A stretch of DNA of 64,000 bases from Unio delphinus (lineage: Eukaryota > Mollusca > Bivalvia > Unionida > Unionidae). Made by a program: the position numbers and the translations under genes. This document shows, piece after piece, positions 47,363 through 58,485 of the stretch. Within the stretch, counting starts at the first letter, position 1; every line of letters starts with the position of its first letter. The stretch is from contig JAQISU010000033.1 of the NCBI GenBank assembly GCA_029339505.1, positions 6,186,001-6,250,000 on the forward strand, in the 5' to 3' direction. The notes under the pieces are model-generated. The model ran no database searches and was not told the origin of the DNA. It saw only the letters and a program-made list of their open reading frames with translations.

Positions 47363-48939
47363 TGTAACAGAATTGTTACCGAGAGGAGGGTGGATTAAAT
47401 GAACAATACAAACACAATTTGTGAAAGAAAATATAAATTTATGTAATAAATTATAAATGAAAAAAATACAGATGTAACAACACAATAATTCATGCACTCA
47501 ACCCACAATTAAACTCACAACCATTCACAATACATGAACAAATTAAATAACAATACAAAAGGAATCACAAATGTAAAGGGATCTCTTGGATTATACACAG
47601 ATCCAAGAATCCTTTACGAAAGTTAAATAAATGCAAGTATGATTTACGAAAAAAGAATAAACACAAACGACAAACTATCTATCGCACGATGGATTGCGAT
47701 AACTAGCACGATCATATACTTGTATTCAATCAAGTTGCTAGCTTTTATTGATATCTATGTGATCACTTGAAATATTATTGCGATCTGACATAAGCATGCA
47801 AATACAACAATGTATTAAATTATATTACAATTTCAATACACCTATGTGTCTCCCCTGTATAACCGCACGATTCAGCAACAGTTGAATCGTCTCCCAGTTT
47901 CCCCGAGAACCGAGGGTTGACCAATACTATTATCGGACGTTTCCCTACACGGATCCACCACAGTTATACGTTTAGACAGCATACAACATCTACCAGAACC
48001 AACGGTTCCTCACTACCCTAGATGTCGACCCGGACGTTTTACAACTCTAAGACAGCTCCGACACTCGGACTTCTAGCATTCCGGATATTTACATGTTACA
48101 CAGATGTTGACGAACAGACAGTTCGACACACAGACAGATACTTCAATTCCGTTTGCACAAATTAACGGCACAAGCACATTCAGATATTTATACAGAGATG
48201 TTCCAGAACAAACAATAGATGTCCCACAACAAATCAGACGATATCAAAGACGTTTATCAAAAGATGGTATCAGATGTGTTAACAGCTACGGTATCAACGA
48301 TGTTATTAGCAGCTACGGTATCAACGATGTTATTAACAGCTACGGTATCAACGATGTTATTAGCAGCTACGGTATCATATACATTGTAACAACTACGTTA
48401 GCAGCTACGGTATCAGAGACGGTATCAACGATGTTATTAGATGCGCTATCAGTGATGTACTTCTACGGTATCAACGACGGAATCAACGACGGAATCAACG
48501 ACGGAATCAAATGTTATCAACGACGGAATCAGACGGAATCAGCTATAATAAACAAAACCAGACTAATAATAGTTGTCTCAAAAAAAATCTAAGCCGTAGA
48601 TTACGATATTGTATTTAAAGTCTTAAAGTGACTAGTAATTCCAAATATTCCACGTTTAATTGCAATAAAAGCATCATTATACGAAATGATAATCTGAATA
48701 AAATTCACAATAAAACGAAATGTAAATTTAACACTCACCCCTTTGGCTGGAGATTTGCAAGACGAGGTTATCTATCCTTCGATTAGATATTTTGGTTCCC
48801 GTAAATAATAATGAGAAATCCTTAGCCTTATATACTCTCTATAGGTGAACATAAATCACAACGAGCTTATTGTGCACCACGTGAAACTAAAGTTCCGGAT
48901 TCCATGTAAATTAACATCAAGCCCATGCAAATCGTTACA
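47363..48939. mobile_element. Possible solo LTR containing a minisatellite
   Basis: The segment starts TGTAACAGAATTG and ends AATCGTTACA, so its termini (TGTAAC/GTTACA) are inverted repeats as in LTRs. Its base composition differs from the flanks (more CG dinucleotides, for example CCCGAGAACCGAGGG and GACCCGGACG). No target duplication was found. No retroviral gene is attached. It lies in a USP8-like intron. Confidence 0.35.
48280..48545. repeat. 27-bp and 12-bp tandem repeats
   Basis: About three copies of AGCTACGGTATCAACGATGT + TATTAGC are followed by AACGACGGAATC units (about four, some broken). The frame across it gives SYGINDVI repeats, explained by the unit length being a multiple of three. 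Confidence 0.85.
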
Positions 48940-49084
48940 CGCCACTTAATCACCCCAGGTAATGCGTGTACGACGAAATCAAGAAAAATGGTGAGTTTCG
49001 TTTGCAATTCAAGTAGAACAAAAATCAGTTCAATTTTCGCCTAATTCTGTGACAGAATAAACCATCTTATCCAGCTGTTGTGGT

Positions 49085-49210
49085 TGTTTTGAGTTTAATG
49101 CCATATTCAGGAAGATTGCTGAAAAATGGTGTGCAGTATATACAGCAGAGAAGGAATAACCAGTGACCCATGAGAAGTTATTAATCTTTCTCATGTACCC
49201 ACATCTTATC
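49085..49210 (-). repeat. SINE-like repeat, diverged fragment
   Basis: GAGTTTAATGCCATATTCAG and CAGTGACCCATGAGAAGTTA, then CTTTCTCATGTACCCACATC align with the body of the 15,590 repeat. Confidence 0.4.
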
Positions 49211-49289
49211 CAGGTTGATAGATCCTGAGCTGAGATATTAACCTTTGCCTCTAGCAGAAGTAAGTAGCCAATGAGAACTCCCACTCCAC

Positions 49290-49790
49290 ACTTGCTCCTT
49301 TTTTATATGTATCACTTCAAAGCCCTCAATGGATCTTGAAGATAACCATGAATTGAGGTGTTCAGGATGCAAGGAGGTCTCAACACAAAAGACTGAGTGG
49401 AAGCCTGTTATTGGCAATATGGTCATCATGAGTAATATTAACACATCCCATAAAACTGTAATTGATCATGTCAACTGACAAAGCACACATTTCACTGGTC
49501 CTGCCTGCTGTAGCTAGAAAAAGTGGGAAGTAGCTTTGAGATGCGAGGTAAGCCAATGATGCTCTCATGAGCGATCCAAACAGTGCCTAATTCAACCATG
49601 TCAGAACACACAATTTGATTCTGCTCTGGGATCAGAACCAGTGTCTTCACCAATTACAAATCAAACTTGTCTAGAAGATACAATGATGGCCTGATTTTAT
49701 GTTATCAACAATCTCTACTAACCTTTTCTGATGAAGAGTGTTTGTTTTTCTCACTGCAGGACATTGGCCTTGAATGGGTCTTTTGTGATG
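49290..49790 (-). pseudogene. Tyrosine-recombinase scrap
   Basis: A minus-strand frame reads SYFPLFLATAGRTSEMCALS, resembling the box with the first catalytic Arg of DIRS/Crypton-type recombinases (LATAGRxSExxALS). Here the Arg is kept, unlike the copy at 23.6 kb, so it is likely from a different element. No other box was confirmed. Confidence 0.45.
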
Positions 49791-50744
49791 TCTGTAGGGT
49801 TGTTGGACAATTTTGAAGTGGTGTTGAATGTGGTATGGTAGTCTTCTCAAATGACTTACTGGTTCAAAATATCATTTGAGCAAACTCTTTTCCATTTGAT
49901 AGAAAGAAGTGGAGTCTTCCTCCATGCCAGGGTAATTGATAAGGGTGGCCTGAGAATGGTGTCATTTTTGTCTGGAAGAAGATTATTGTGGAAAGAAACA
50001 GGGGCCAAAATGATCCACCATTTGCAGACTGGTTCCCTTTCTTATGTGTCTTAGGGGTTAAGGTATCAATGGATCCTGAAACTCTGAAGGAAGCTATTAG
50101 TATAACAGAAGGCGGTGGACATACTTCTGCTGGTGACAAGCAAAAGTCTTCTTCAATTGATGGTTTCTTGTATCATTAGATTTAGCATGAGCAATGGAAC
50201 TAATGAGATTAATTCATTTGTCTCTAGAGAAGTGTGGTTGCGCCAATGCATCCTGTACAATATTAGGTGGTATTTGTGAAGATTGTAGACAGTGATGGAA
50301 AATTATACAAGAAGTTAACCTTGATTGAAATAATGCAACTTTCTGTTGATCTCTAAGCAAATGTCCTCTCTATCCTTAGCTTAGTTTTGGGCTTCCATAA
50401 CTGAAACATCTCCAAAACTGGAACCACAAGAGTTTGTTTTGACTGACTGTCCTATTGCCACTGGATGATGACCCTGAGTGGCAAAGGAATGAAGGAACTA
50501 GAGATGTACAAATTCCTTCTGTAAATGGTACAAAGTGATCTACTGCTTTTGATCAAGTTGAATCTATATTAAGTAGGTATAAAAAAAAATAAAACTTGGC
50601 CTGCAGTTATGAACAGGGCATCTTATGGGACTAGTATGGGTTGACTGATTCTAAGAATGCTATTGTTCTGATGTCAAGAGAGGAAACTAGAGAACAAGAT
50701 TCCCTTAATTGACATTAAAAGATTGATTTTGGTGCTGATTTTTT

Positions 50745-51720
50745 TAAATCAGCGGTTGGCATTTGATAGTCTCGAGAGGCAATGGAAGTGCACCCATGAA
50801 AAATGTCTCGGTTGTTGATTGTGCAGTGTCTGTAGTGGTTATCGAGCCCAACATGGGAGTGGCAGTCCTTGCTGCATTTGAAAGCTGAGTCTGGTGTGTG
50901 TTGGAGCTGCTTGTTCTTCCTCCATGATTACTTTTCATCAGCAAGCATGTAATCGCCGGCTTACAAACCAGTGATCAGAGGGTGTCACAAGCTGTGCCTG
51001 TATAGAGCAACCTCTTCCCAGGTGTTGACGTAAGATGCCAAGGGCTTTTATGTCTTACTTACAGACATCTTTGAAGCAATGTGGCTGTCCTATCAACGTT
51101 TTGCCAGAGACATGTTAAGAATAATGAAGGTCTGTATGGATCTGTCCGTCATCCATCTGGCGTATATGGTTCAGCCATCTGATGCGACATTGGCAGAGGA
51201 GTGTGACCATGCTGGGAATCTTGGCATGTTCAAGTACCTTGTTGTTTGTTACTCGATCACTCCAAGTGATCCCGAGTATGTGCTCACAAGTTTCACTGGC
51301 ATACAGGAGAGTGCTTAGCATGCAGGCAAGGTAGTGTTCAGGGTCAGCATGCTGTTATTCCACACTCTCTGTGACAACCTGGAGAGTTGTTGATAGCTTC
51401 CAAATCCACTTGTTGAGCTCAGCAGCAATCTTTAAGTTGATGGTGATGGTAGAGCTGAGGTAATTGAACTGATGACTACCTCAAATTCATAGTTGTTGAT
51501 GATAATGGTTGGGGGGTCTGCATTCTGAGTCATTACGTTTGTTTTCATTAGGCTGCTGGTCAGCCCAAACTCACTTCATGCTTTGGAAAAGTGGTCCATC
51601 AGGTGATGTAACTCAGCTCCTGCGTGAGTGGCTAGGGTAGCATCATCTGGCAAGAGCATGTCCCTGATGCTTGCTTCATGCACTTTGCTCTTTGTCTTAA
51701 AACATGCTAATTTGAACAGC
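50745..51720 (-). pseudogene. LINE (non-LTR) 3' end: RT C-terminus and zinc finger
   Basis: Reading leftwards: near 51,640 LLPDDATLATHAGAELHHLM corresponds to the RT catalytic-loop region (usually FADDxAL), with the first residues altered. SEFGLTSSLMKTNVMTQ follows. At 51,321-51,115 TLLYASETCEHILGITWSDR and RIRWLNHIRQMDDGQI form the conserved LINE tail (LLYxSETW, RxRWLGHxxRM). Near 50,900 KCSKDCHSHVGLDNHYRHC resembles the terminal zinc finger. Frameshifts separate these. This looks like a 5'-truncated, long-dead insertion in a USP8-like intron. Confidence 0.7.
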
Positions 51721-52168
51721 TGCAGCAGTTGTATTCCCAAAGAATTATGATTGGGTAACGAATTTTAAGAAAAAAATAGGTGATGTGTTTCTGAGCAATT
51801 TAATCCGTTGAAGATATACACAAACAGAAAAGATTGTATTTATATCCTCTCATGCAACTTAATTTGGCAATAAAAACTGATTCGGACAACACAAGAAAAC
51901 CCCATTTTGTTGTGACAGTTTGTTAATGGAGGCTACTTAATATAAGAATAAGGGTTATCTCCCATGAGTGCAAAATTTACAGCTGTAGTGTTCTATATTA
52001 AAAAAAGAAAATTGAAGTCAAATCTGGAAAGAAAATCTTGTAAAGGTGCAGATGTTGTATTCTAAGATATGACACTTGGGAACAACATTAACTTAAAACT
52101 GTAACAATAAAAGTTATGACTCACCAAATTTTAACATATTCGCTAACAGGTAATTATTATGTACATAC

Positions 52169-52299
52169 CTGTTAAGGTCGTGTAGATATTCATCTGTAAG
52201 AAAGTATGTGATAAGTGGGGATGTGTTATTTAGGCATTGGATGGTGGAATTCATATAGGATGTGTTTCCCAAGTTTTTGAGACCTGTCAGGCCACGATC
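52169..52299 (-). CDS. USP8-like: USP8-like deubiquitinase, catalytic Cys-box exon; Cys reads Ser
   Basis: Between TTTTTCTAG and AACAG|GTATGT. It reads [20 protein letters not shown] and continues [14 protein letters not shown]. This is USP box 1, where active enzymes have NTCYMNS and the Cys is the nucleophile. Here the codon is TCC (Ser) on the minus strand (plus-strand 52258-52260). One C/G change in the middle base would make it TGC. The oxyanion-hole Asn (LGNT) and everything else look conserved. Phases 0 in and 2 out agree with the neighbours. As written, the enzyme should lack normal cysteine-protease activity. Confidence 0.92.
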
Positions 52300-53774
52300 C
52301 TAGAAAAACAGAAAAATTGAATGCAAAATATTACAATGATCTCACTTCAGGAATAGGACACTGAATATTTTATTGATTCAAGTTTTGCAAAACTACAATT
52401 TATTTGACACCCATAAGCTCAATATTCACAATATCTGTTCAATATTTTTTAAAAACTAATGTTACAATTATCCCTCAGATATATGTGAGATCCAATATTA
52501 AAATTCATTCAAGAATGATGAGAAGCAAAAAATACAAAGAATACATATAAATCGTACCTCTTGTTAATTCATAGTTTGTGTACAAGGTTTGGGAGAATAC
52601 ATTTTTAAACCTCAAGATAATTAACCAATTTCTGAATAACAAACACATGGATAAAATAAATTCTGACAAAACTTCTTAGCACACATTTGTAATTCAGAAT
52701 GTTCATTCAAAATATGGTAAAAAGGGTCCTAATGTCCCCTATCATTTAAAAAATGTGAAGTAAATTGGAAAAGAAATATGAATAGCAAATACCTACAACT
52801 GTACAGTCTACATAAAACACAATTTTCTTCTATTTCCTTGTCAACTGTTTAGGTCACAGTTAATTTAGTTGATAAGACATTTTTTGCAATAGGTACTTTA
52901 GTCTGAATCAACAACGATTGATTCAAAGTATATCAGGCTAGAAAACTGAATATCTAATGCATCATTATAATATATCAATAACCTGTAATTACTATCTACC
53001 TCTGTTGTTATATGCCTTCCATACTGGGACTTTAATTGCTAATTATTGAGTAAGCATTCCCCATAGGAAGTTTTTTCAGAAATATAAGTCAACATGTTTT
53101 CCTTCCAACATGCCAGTTTGGAAAAAAATGCAGGATTTATGCTGAAGATTTCATCTTTCTTTCTTCATATTTATAATCAATGATAATGGATTGTATGCTC
53201 TCAATTATTGCACAAGCTAATTTGTAATAGAGTGAAATTGATTGCTGTATGCTTTGTTGGCATAAGAACACTCTAGTCAATCAACCCAAGATATACTCAG
53301 TTCAGTCTAAAATCAACCACAACAATCTTTTATGCTATGTTTCTCAAGTCTATTTTATGTACTATATTGGTACCATGGATGTAACCATGTTGATCTAAAG
53401 ATGAAAAACACCAGGGCCACTAGCACAAAGGCTAGCCCAGACTGAAATCTGCTATTACAAAAAAAAGCATGTAATTAAGGTGATACATTTAGGGTTTCTG
53501 CATGCATTAATCCTAAACCATGTATTGAGAAAATTTCAAAAAGCATTTTTTATTTCAAACAATCTTCACTAGTCAAGGTAACAATGTGATTGATAAACAG
53601 ACCTTTATGTAAAATTTCATAAATATGTCAAATCTGCAACTACAAATCTCAAATATTTAAGACTAACTATTTCTTTATGAAAATTAAATTTGAATGGAAT
53701 TTAAAAAGGACAGATCAAATACTTTTTTTTCTTTAAATGTTTATTGGACATGAGTATCTAAAGACATTACATAC
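52300..53774. other. USP8-like intron, nothing recognised
   Basis: AT-rich intron with no coding frame or repeat recognised. Confidence 0.4.
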
Positions 53775-53841
53775 CACATTTCCATAGACTGGATTTAGAT
53801 CTCTTCTCAGAACTGGAGTTACAATACGGACTGGTTCTTGT
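53775..53841 (-). CDS. USP8-like: USP8-like deubiquitinase, exon just before the catalytic domain
   Basis: Between TTAATTTCAG and AATGTG|GTATGT; 67 bp, phase 2 in, 0 out. It reads QEPVRIVTPVLRRDLNPVYG and NV. LNPVYG matches the USP8 segment LNPVFGG that immediately precedes the catalytic domain. Confidence 0.85.
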
Positions 53842-55601
53842 CTGAAATTAACCCAGTATGGAATTAAAGATATGCAAACGGTGATACTTTTCTTATGGAT
53901 ACAATTTACCTCAAACTCTGAAAAGTTAAAACCATGTTTTATACTGCTTGAAAACAGCTTACTATAAAAATGGATGTAAAAAAAGAACTGGAACTGCCCA
54001 AATGTCACTGATACAGATTTAGGTATGTTTCACAGACATGATGTTTGTCTTCCATAAAAAACTGAAAAATTGTTATTGGGGGGGGGGGGGGGGGTCTGGA
54101 GGGGCAGTGCATTTAATAAAAGACTGCTGATGCATTTTATGATCATAAAATAAAACAAAAAAAATCAGTTGAAAACTAATAAACCTACTAGCTTCTTCTT
54201 TCCAATTGCCATCAGTTTCCATTACAGGAAGATTCATTGGATGAATATAAACCTTGGACCAATCAGAATACTCTTTATGAGAGTCACATGCTAACTAATA
54301 TATGGAACGAATAATTTACAAGGTTCGTTGCAAATTGGAACTGGACAGACTGTTTTAAAAAAAAACGGATCAGAGATAATATAACAAAACGGACAATATC
54401 AAGAAAAACGGAGCAAAATTATCTTTTTTCACTACTAATACAACACCTTAAAAGTTTGATTATTTCTTTGAATGAATGTAATAGAATAATGCATGTACAT
54501 GCTAGCATATTAATTAAATTTAATAATTAACTGGGTCAAAGATCAATAAAATTATTTCTTTGCTGTCCTTAAGTGCATTTTTTCCAATAAAATTGCTACA
54601 CAAACAGAATTACTGATCCTAAAAATAGACAATTTGACCTGTGAAATTGGATGGAAATGACATGCAAATGAAACAATAAATGAAAGAAAATGGAAAATGA
54701 AGAACAAGAACAATGAATGACAAACAAAAAAATAGAATGAAATATTACCGTAATATATTTCATAAACAGATTTTAAAAACTATTTACACATATTAGAGGT
54801 AAAAACTTCCATTGCAGAATATACTGCGTGCTAAACCAGGCCCCGAGTCTTTTCTCTGGCATAGGTTTCACAAACTGATATTTTTTAAAATAACTGCCAC
54901 TGATGTAATGCCATTATTATTAGTAGTTGCAGACATACAAAATCCTGTATCAAAATCAAATAAAAGAGGAAATAATGCATGAAGTTATAATTTTTTCTGT
55001 TTTACATTTGATAAAATAAAATTTTCTTTTAACATTAAAAAGATCTAAAAGTCATGGTTATCCTGTTTAGTACTTTCAAAAATGGAAATCCTGACTTAAA
55101 CTACAAATGAAAGGAAATTAAAAGAAAGACTGAATGGCAGCAATAAACACAAAATAAGAATGCGATCCGAGACAACAAAAAAAATTATGACAAGCTGAAT
55201 AATAAATGCGTATGGAATGCAAACAGAATAAACAGGTACAGCAAAAATGTGTAAAAGCAAACAAAATGCAGATTTTGGTAAAATTAACCATATCAGGATC
55301 CATACAATATTTAGTATTTATACATTTCTTGAGGTTTGTCTTGTCCCCTACTTAAAATAATCACTTATATTTATATCAAATCGGCTGTAACGCAAATAAC
55401 TATTTTATTTGAAAAAATTACTACATAAAGCAAGAGATTTTGAAAAGTGGAAACTGGCAAATAACTGCATATGTTAAAACTAATGGTATTATCTTGATAA
55501 TATGCATGTCATTACAATGAGAATAGGATTGTAAGAGTAGCAAAACTAGAAATGTACTGTTACTCTAGTATATTCGTAAGTAACTAATATATATTATATA
55601 C
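53842..55601. other. USP8-like intron with poly-G tract
   Basis: No gene recognised. A run of about 17 G lies at 54,078-54,094. Confidence 0.4.
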
Positions 55602-55782
55602 CTAATTTCCGGTGTTTTGGAGTGATCCACAGATGGTTGAACCTTTTTCTCTCTGACTTCTTCCTCCACCAACTTATTAATGTTGGGGGAGGAACTAGAT
55701 CTCTTGAGACCTCTCCCATACCGACTTAGATCTGACGGCTCATCCTTCAGCTTACTCATGAATGTGTTAGAGCTGACCTGAC
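55602..55782 (-). CDS. USP8-like: USP8-like deubiquitinase, most 5' exon in the window
   Basis: Between a GTTGTAG acceptor and AATTAG|GTATAT. The frame runs from QVSSNTFMSKLKDEPSDLSR through GLKRSSSSPNINKLVEEEV to HSKTPEIR. RSSSSPN resembles the RSYSSPDI region (a candidate 14-3-3-type phosphosite in USP8) that precedes the catalytic domain. The entry phase (2) implies at least one more exon to the right. The internal ATG is not the gene start. The N-terminal MIT and rhodanese domains of USP8 are not in the window. Confidence 0.75.
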
Positions 55783-56130
55783 CTACAACATATCAAGTGT
55801 ACAATCAGAAATAAATACATCAAGTATATAATTAAAACCACTATTATTCTTGCTATTTTATACAAGAACTAAGTTTATAACAAGAGTAATGCAAAATTTT
55901 AACATTTGCTTTCAATGATGCAGCTGCCAGCAGTAAGCCACATTAATGTTAAAATCTTCCTAATACTGTAAATATGGAAATATAACTAAAGTTGAACTGT
56001 AAACATATTGTGCCAGCAGATAAGGGTCTTATGTTTTACTGATTGCCCCACAAAATAAACAAATGTGTGTGTGTGTGCATTTGTAAAACCGGCGAAACAG
56101 GGACATCAGTGTGAATACACATCAACATAT

Positions 56131-56404
56131 TTATTTGTCTGAAAAGGAATTGTCCATCTTGGATACTTCGCTGGAATTCGAACTTAGAACTATTTGGACA
56201 TTTTATTACCGGGACTTTTGCAATTTCTCTAGTGGATACTATTTTGAATTATTTTGGATTAATTTTGGAATTGATTCTTAAAACCTTAAGTTTATTTTTC
56301 TTTTCTTAAAATATTTGTACTCAATAAATTGTTTATTAAGTTTTATAAGCTTGTTATTTTCACTCTTTCTATGTTACTTTTTATTCGAGCCTAAGCACGT
56401 AGCA
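56131..56404 (+). repeat. 5' LTR, truncated
   Basis: Matches the right third of the 3' LTR (ATCTTGGATACTTC, GAACTTAGAACTATTTGGAC, TACTCAATAAATTGTTTATT). It lacks the first ~480 bases, has an internal deletion of about 50 near 56,150, and ends CACGTAGCA against AACGTAACA. The left flank starts in unrelated sequence. Confidence 0.8.
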
Positions 56405-56410
56405 CAGAAA

Positions 56411-56427
56411 TTGGTGCGCTCGTCCGA
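56411..56427 (+). promoter_or_regulatory. Candidate tRNA primer-binding site
   Basis: TTGGTGCGCTCGTCCG lies about seven bases after the LTR end. TGG is the complement of a tRNA CCA tail. The primer tRNA was not identified. Confidence 0.5.
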
Positions 56428-56549
56428 AATTGAGATAAATTGGAATTTGGCTAGAAATTTTTTCAGAAAACTTTTGTTTTAAATTTGAATACCCCTAGTT
56501 TCTGAAATTTTTTAAAATCTTTAGTGAGATTGAGACAGGCTTGTATTAA

Positions 56550-57889
56550 ATGACATGTAAAGTAGAAATATTTCTTTCTAATCCTACTCAGGAGCAATTA
56601 GATCTTTTAAAAAAAGATGAGTTGATTCAACTTGCCAGAAAATATGATCTTTCTGAAGAAAAGGCTTCTTTAAAGAAACAAGATATCAAAAAAATTTTGG
56701 TCCAATATTTGGTAGAAGAGAATGTTTTGGAAAAAAGTGCTTTGATTTCGGTCAGTAAGTCTGCATCAGACTCTGACATTAAACTAAAGGAATTAGAATT
56801 AAAATTCAAGATGGAATTAGAGTTGAAGAAGCTGGAATTTCAGGAAAGGGAGAGCGAGAGACAGGAAAGGGACAAAGAAAGACAATATGACAAAGAGGAG
56901 AAAGAAAGACAATTACAATATGACAAAGAAAGGGAATATCAATATAGAATGAAGGAATTAAAGCTGGCAAGTGAAAAACACCATCATACTTCAAATCCAA
57001 ATTTTAAGTTTTGATTTAACAAGGAATATTAGATTAGTGCCTCCTTTCAGAGAAAAAGTAGACAAATACTTCATTCATTTTGAAAAAGTTGCAGAAAATT
57101 TAAAACAGCCAAGGGAGCATTGGACTCAGTTATTGCAATGTGCACTCACTGGTAAGGCTAGTGAGATTTACACTTCACTGTCTGTTCTCCAAAGTGGTGA
57201 CTAGGATGTAGTTAAAGAATGCATTTTAAGGGGTTATGAGTTAGTCCCTGTAGCTTATCGACAAAACTTCAGAAATTACAGAAAAGAAGCTGGAAAAACT
57301 CATGTCGAATTTGCTAGAGAAAAAAAGCAGTTGTTTGATAGATGGTGCTCAGCCAAGAAAGTCAAACAAGATTATCAAAATCTCAAGCAAATGATATTAA
57401 TTGAAGAGTTCAAAAACTGTGTCCATAGTGACGTTAATACTTATCTCGATGAGGATAGGATTGAAACCTTGGAGAATGCTGCTCGAGCTGCTGATGAATA
57501 TTCTTTGACATATAAAGTTAATTTTGTTAACAAGACTTCTACTCAACATTCTTCTGGCAGAAAAGTATTTCAGCCTAATACCAGCCCTTTAAAAACTCAA
57601 ACTTGCACAACTTTCAAAAATCAAACTTCAGAGAAGCTTGATTCTAGATCCTTGTTTCTACCGACGTGTACCTATTACAAGAAAAAAGGACACGTTATTT
57701 CTGATTGCTACAAACTGAAAAATAAGCATCAGAATCAAGACAGACCTATCCCAAACGCTCTTATTTCTAAGAGGTGGAGGTCACGGTCATGTATTGAAAG
57801 CAATACATTTGTTGGGTCTAAGAAATCCCAGTCTGATTTTATTATGGAAAATTATCAACCATTCATATTGAAGGGTTCTATATCATTCT
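56550..57889 (+). pseudogene. Gag of the Gmr1-type element, broken
   Basis: The first frame (ATG 56550 to TGA) has a helical start and a long charged coiled-coil-like run (KLKELELKFKMELELKKL). After a frameshift near 57,005 the capsid-like region begins: IRLVPPFREKVDKYFIHFEK and LKQPREHWTQLLQ, then TAG at 57202 where a Tyr codon is expected. It continues with YELVPVAYRQNFRNYRKEA and THVEFAREKKQLFDRW. The final zinc knuckle reads CTYYKKKGHVISDC, where the second Cys of CxxCx4Hx4C is replaced by Tyr. Gag packages the RNA; this copy cannot make it whole. Confidence 0.75.
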
Positions 57890-58299
57890 TGGGTGATTCA
57901 GCCAATCCCACCCCTATTAAAATTGTAAGGGACACAGGAGCTTCTTAGAGTCTCTTATTGTCAGGTACTTTGCCTTTTTCTGAGAAGTCTTCTTCTAATG
58001 AAAGTGTTCTTATTCAGGGAGTAGAGTGCGGCTTTGTTAATGTTCATCTCCATTGTGTTAATTTGTCATCAGACTTAATATCAAACCCTGTGACAGTCAG
58101 AACAGTCTCAGTTTTACCAGTTGAGGGCATTCATTTATTGCTAGGCAACGACTTAGCTGGGGACAAGGTTGTGGTTAATCCACTTGTAACTGACAAGCCT
58201 GATTTGGATCAGAAAGCTGATACGATTGAAAAAGAATTCCCTGATATATTTCAAGCTTGTGCGGTCGGTTACCAGAGCTATGGCAAAGAAAGCTCTTGA
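57890..58299 (+). pseudogene. Aspartic protease of the Gmr1-type element
   Basis: PIKIVRDTGAS carries the DTGA active-site motif and is followed at once by a TAG (57946). The frame then goes on with LLLSGTLPFS and VEGIHLLLGNDLAGDKVV, the ILGxDL-type flap/C-terminal element, to TGA 58297. The protease would be a homodimer cleaving Gag-Pol. One nonsense change right after the catalytic motif. Confidence 0.75.
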
Positions 58300-58485
58300 G
58301 AATGATGTTTTGATGAAGACAGTATTCCTTTAGCTGACACGTGTATAGGTCAGGCTTTTGATGAGGTCACTTTTACTCCTTGTTTGGATCTATCAGAAGG
58401 TATTGATCATAGTGATCCTCTTTTAACAACTCATTCTCTTTATTCTAATCAAGGTGATAAATGACAATCACTTGTTGTCGAACAG

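Noticed and set aside
48104..48592. A 162-codon frame with SYGINDVI repeats
   Set aside because: The open frame follows from 27-bp and 12-bp tandem units being multiples of three; no start context or homology was seen.
55565..55759. The ATG at 55759 as the start of the USP8-like protein
   Set aside because: The open frame continues upstream to a good acceptor at 55783, with coding sequence before the ATG, so it is an internal Met.
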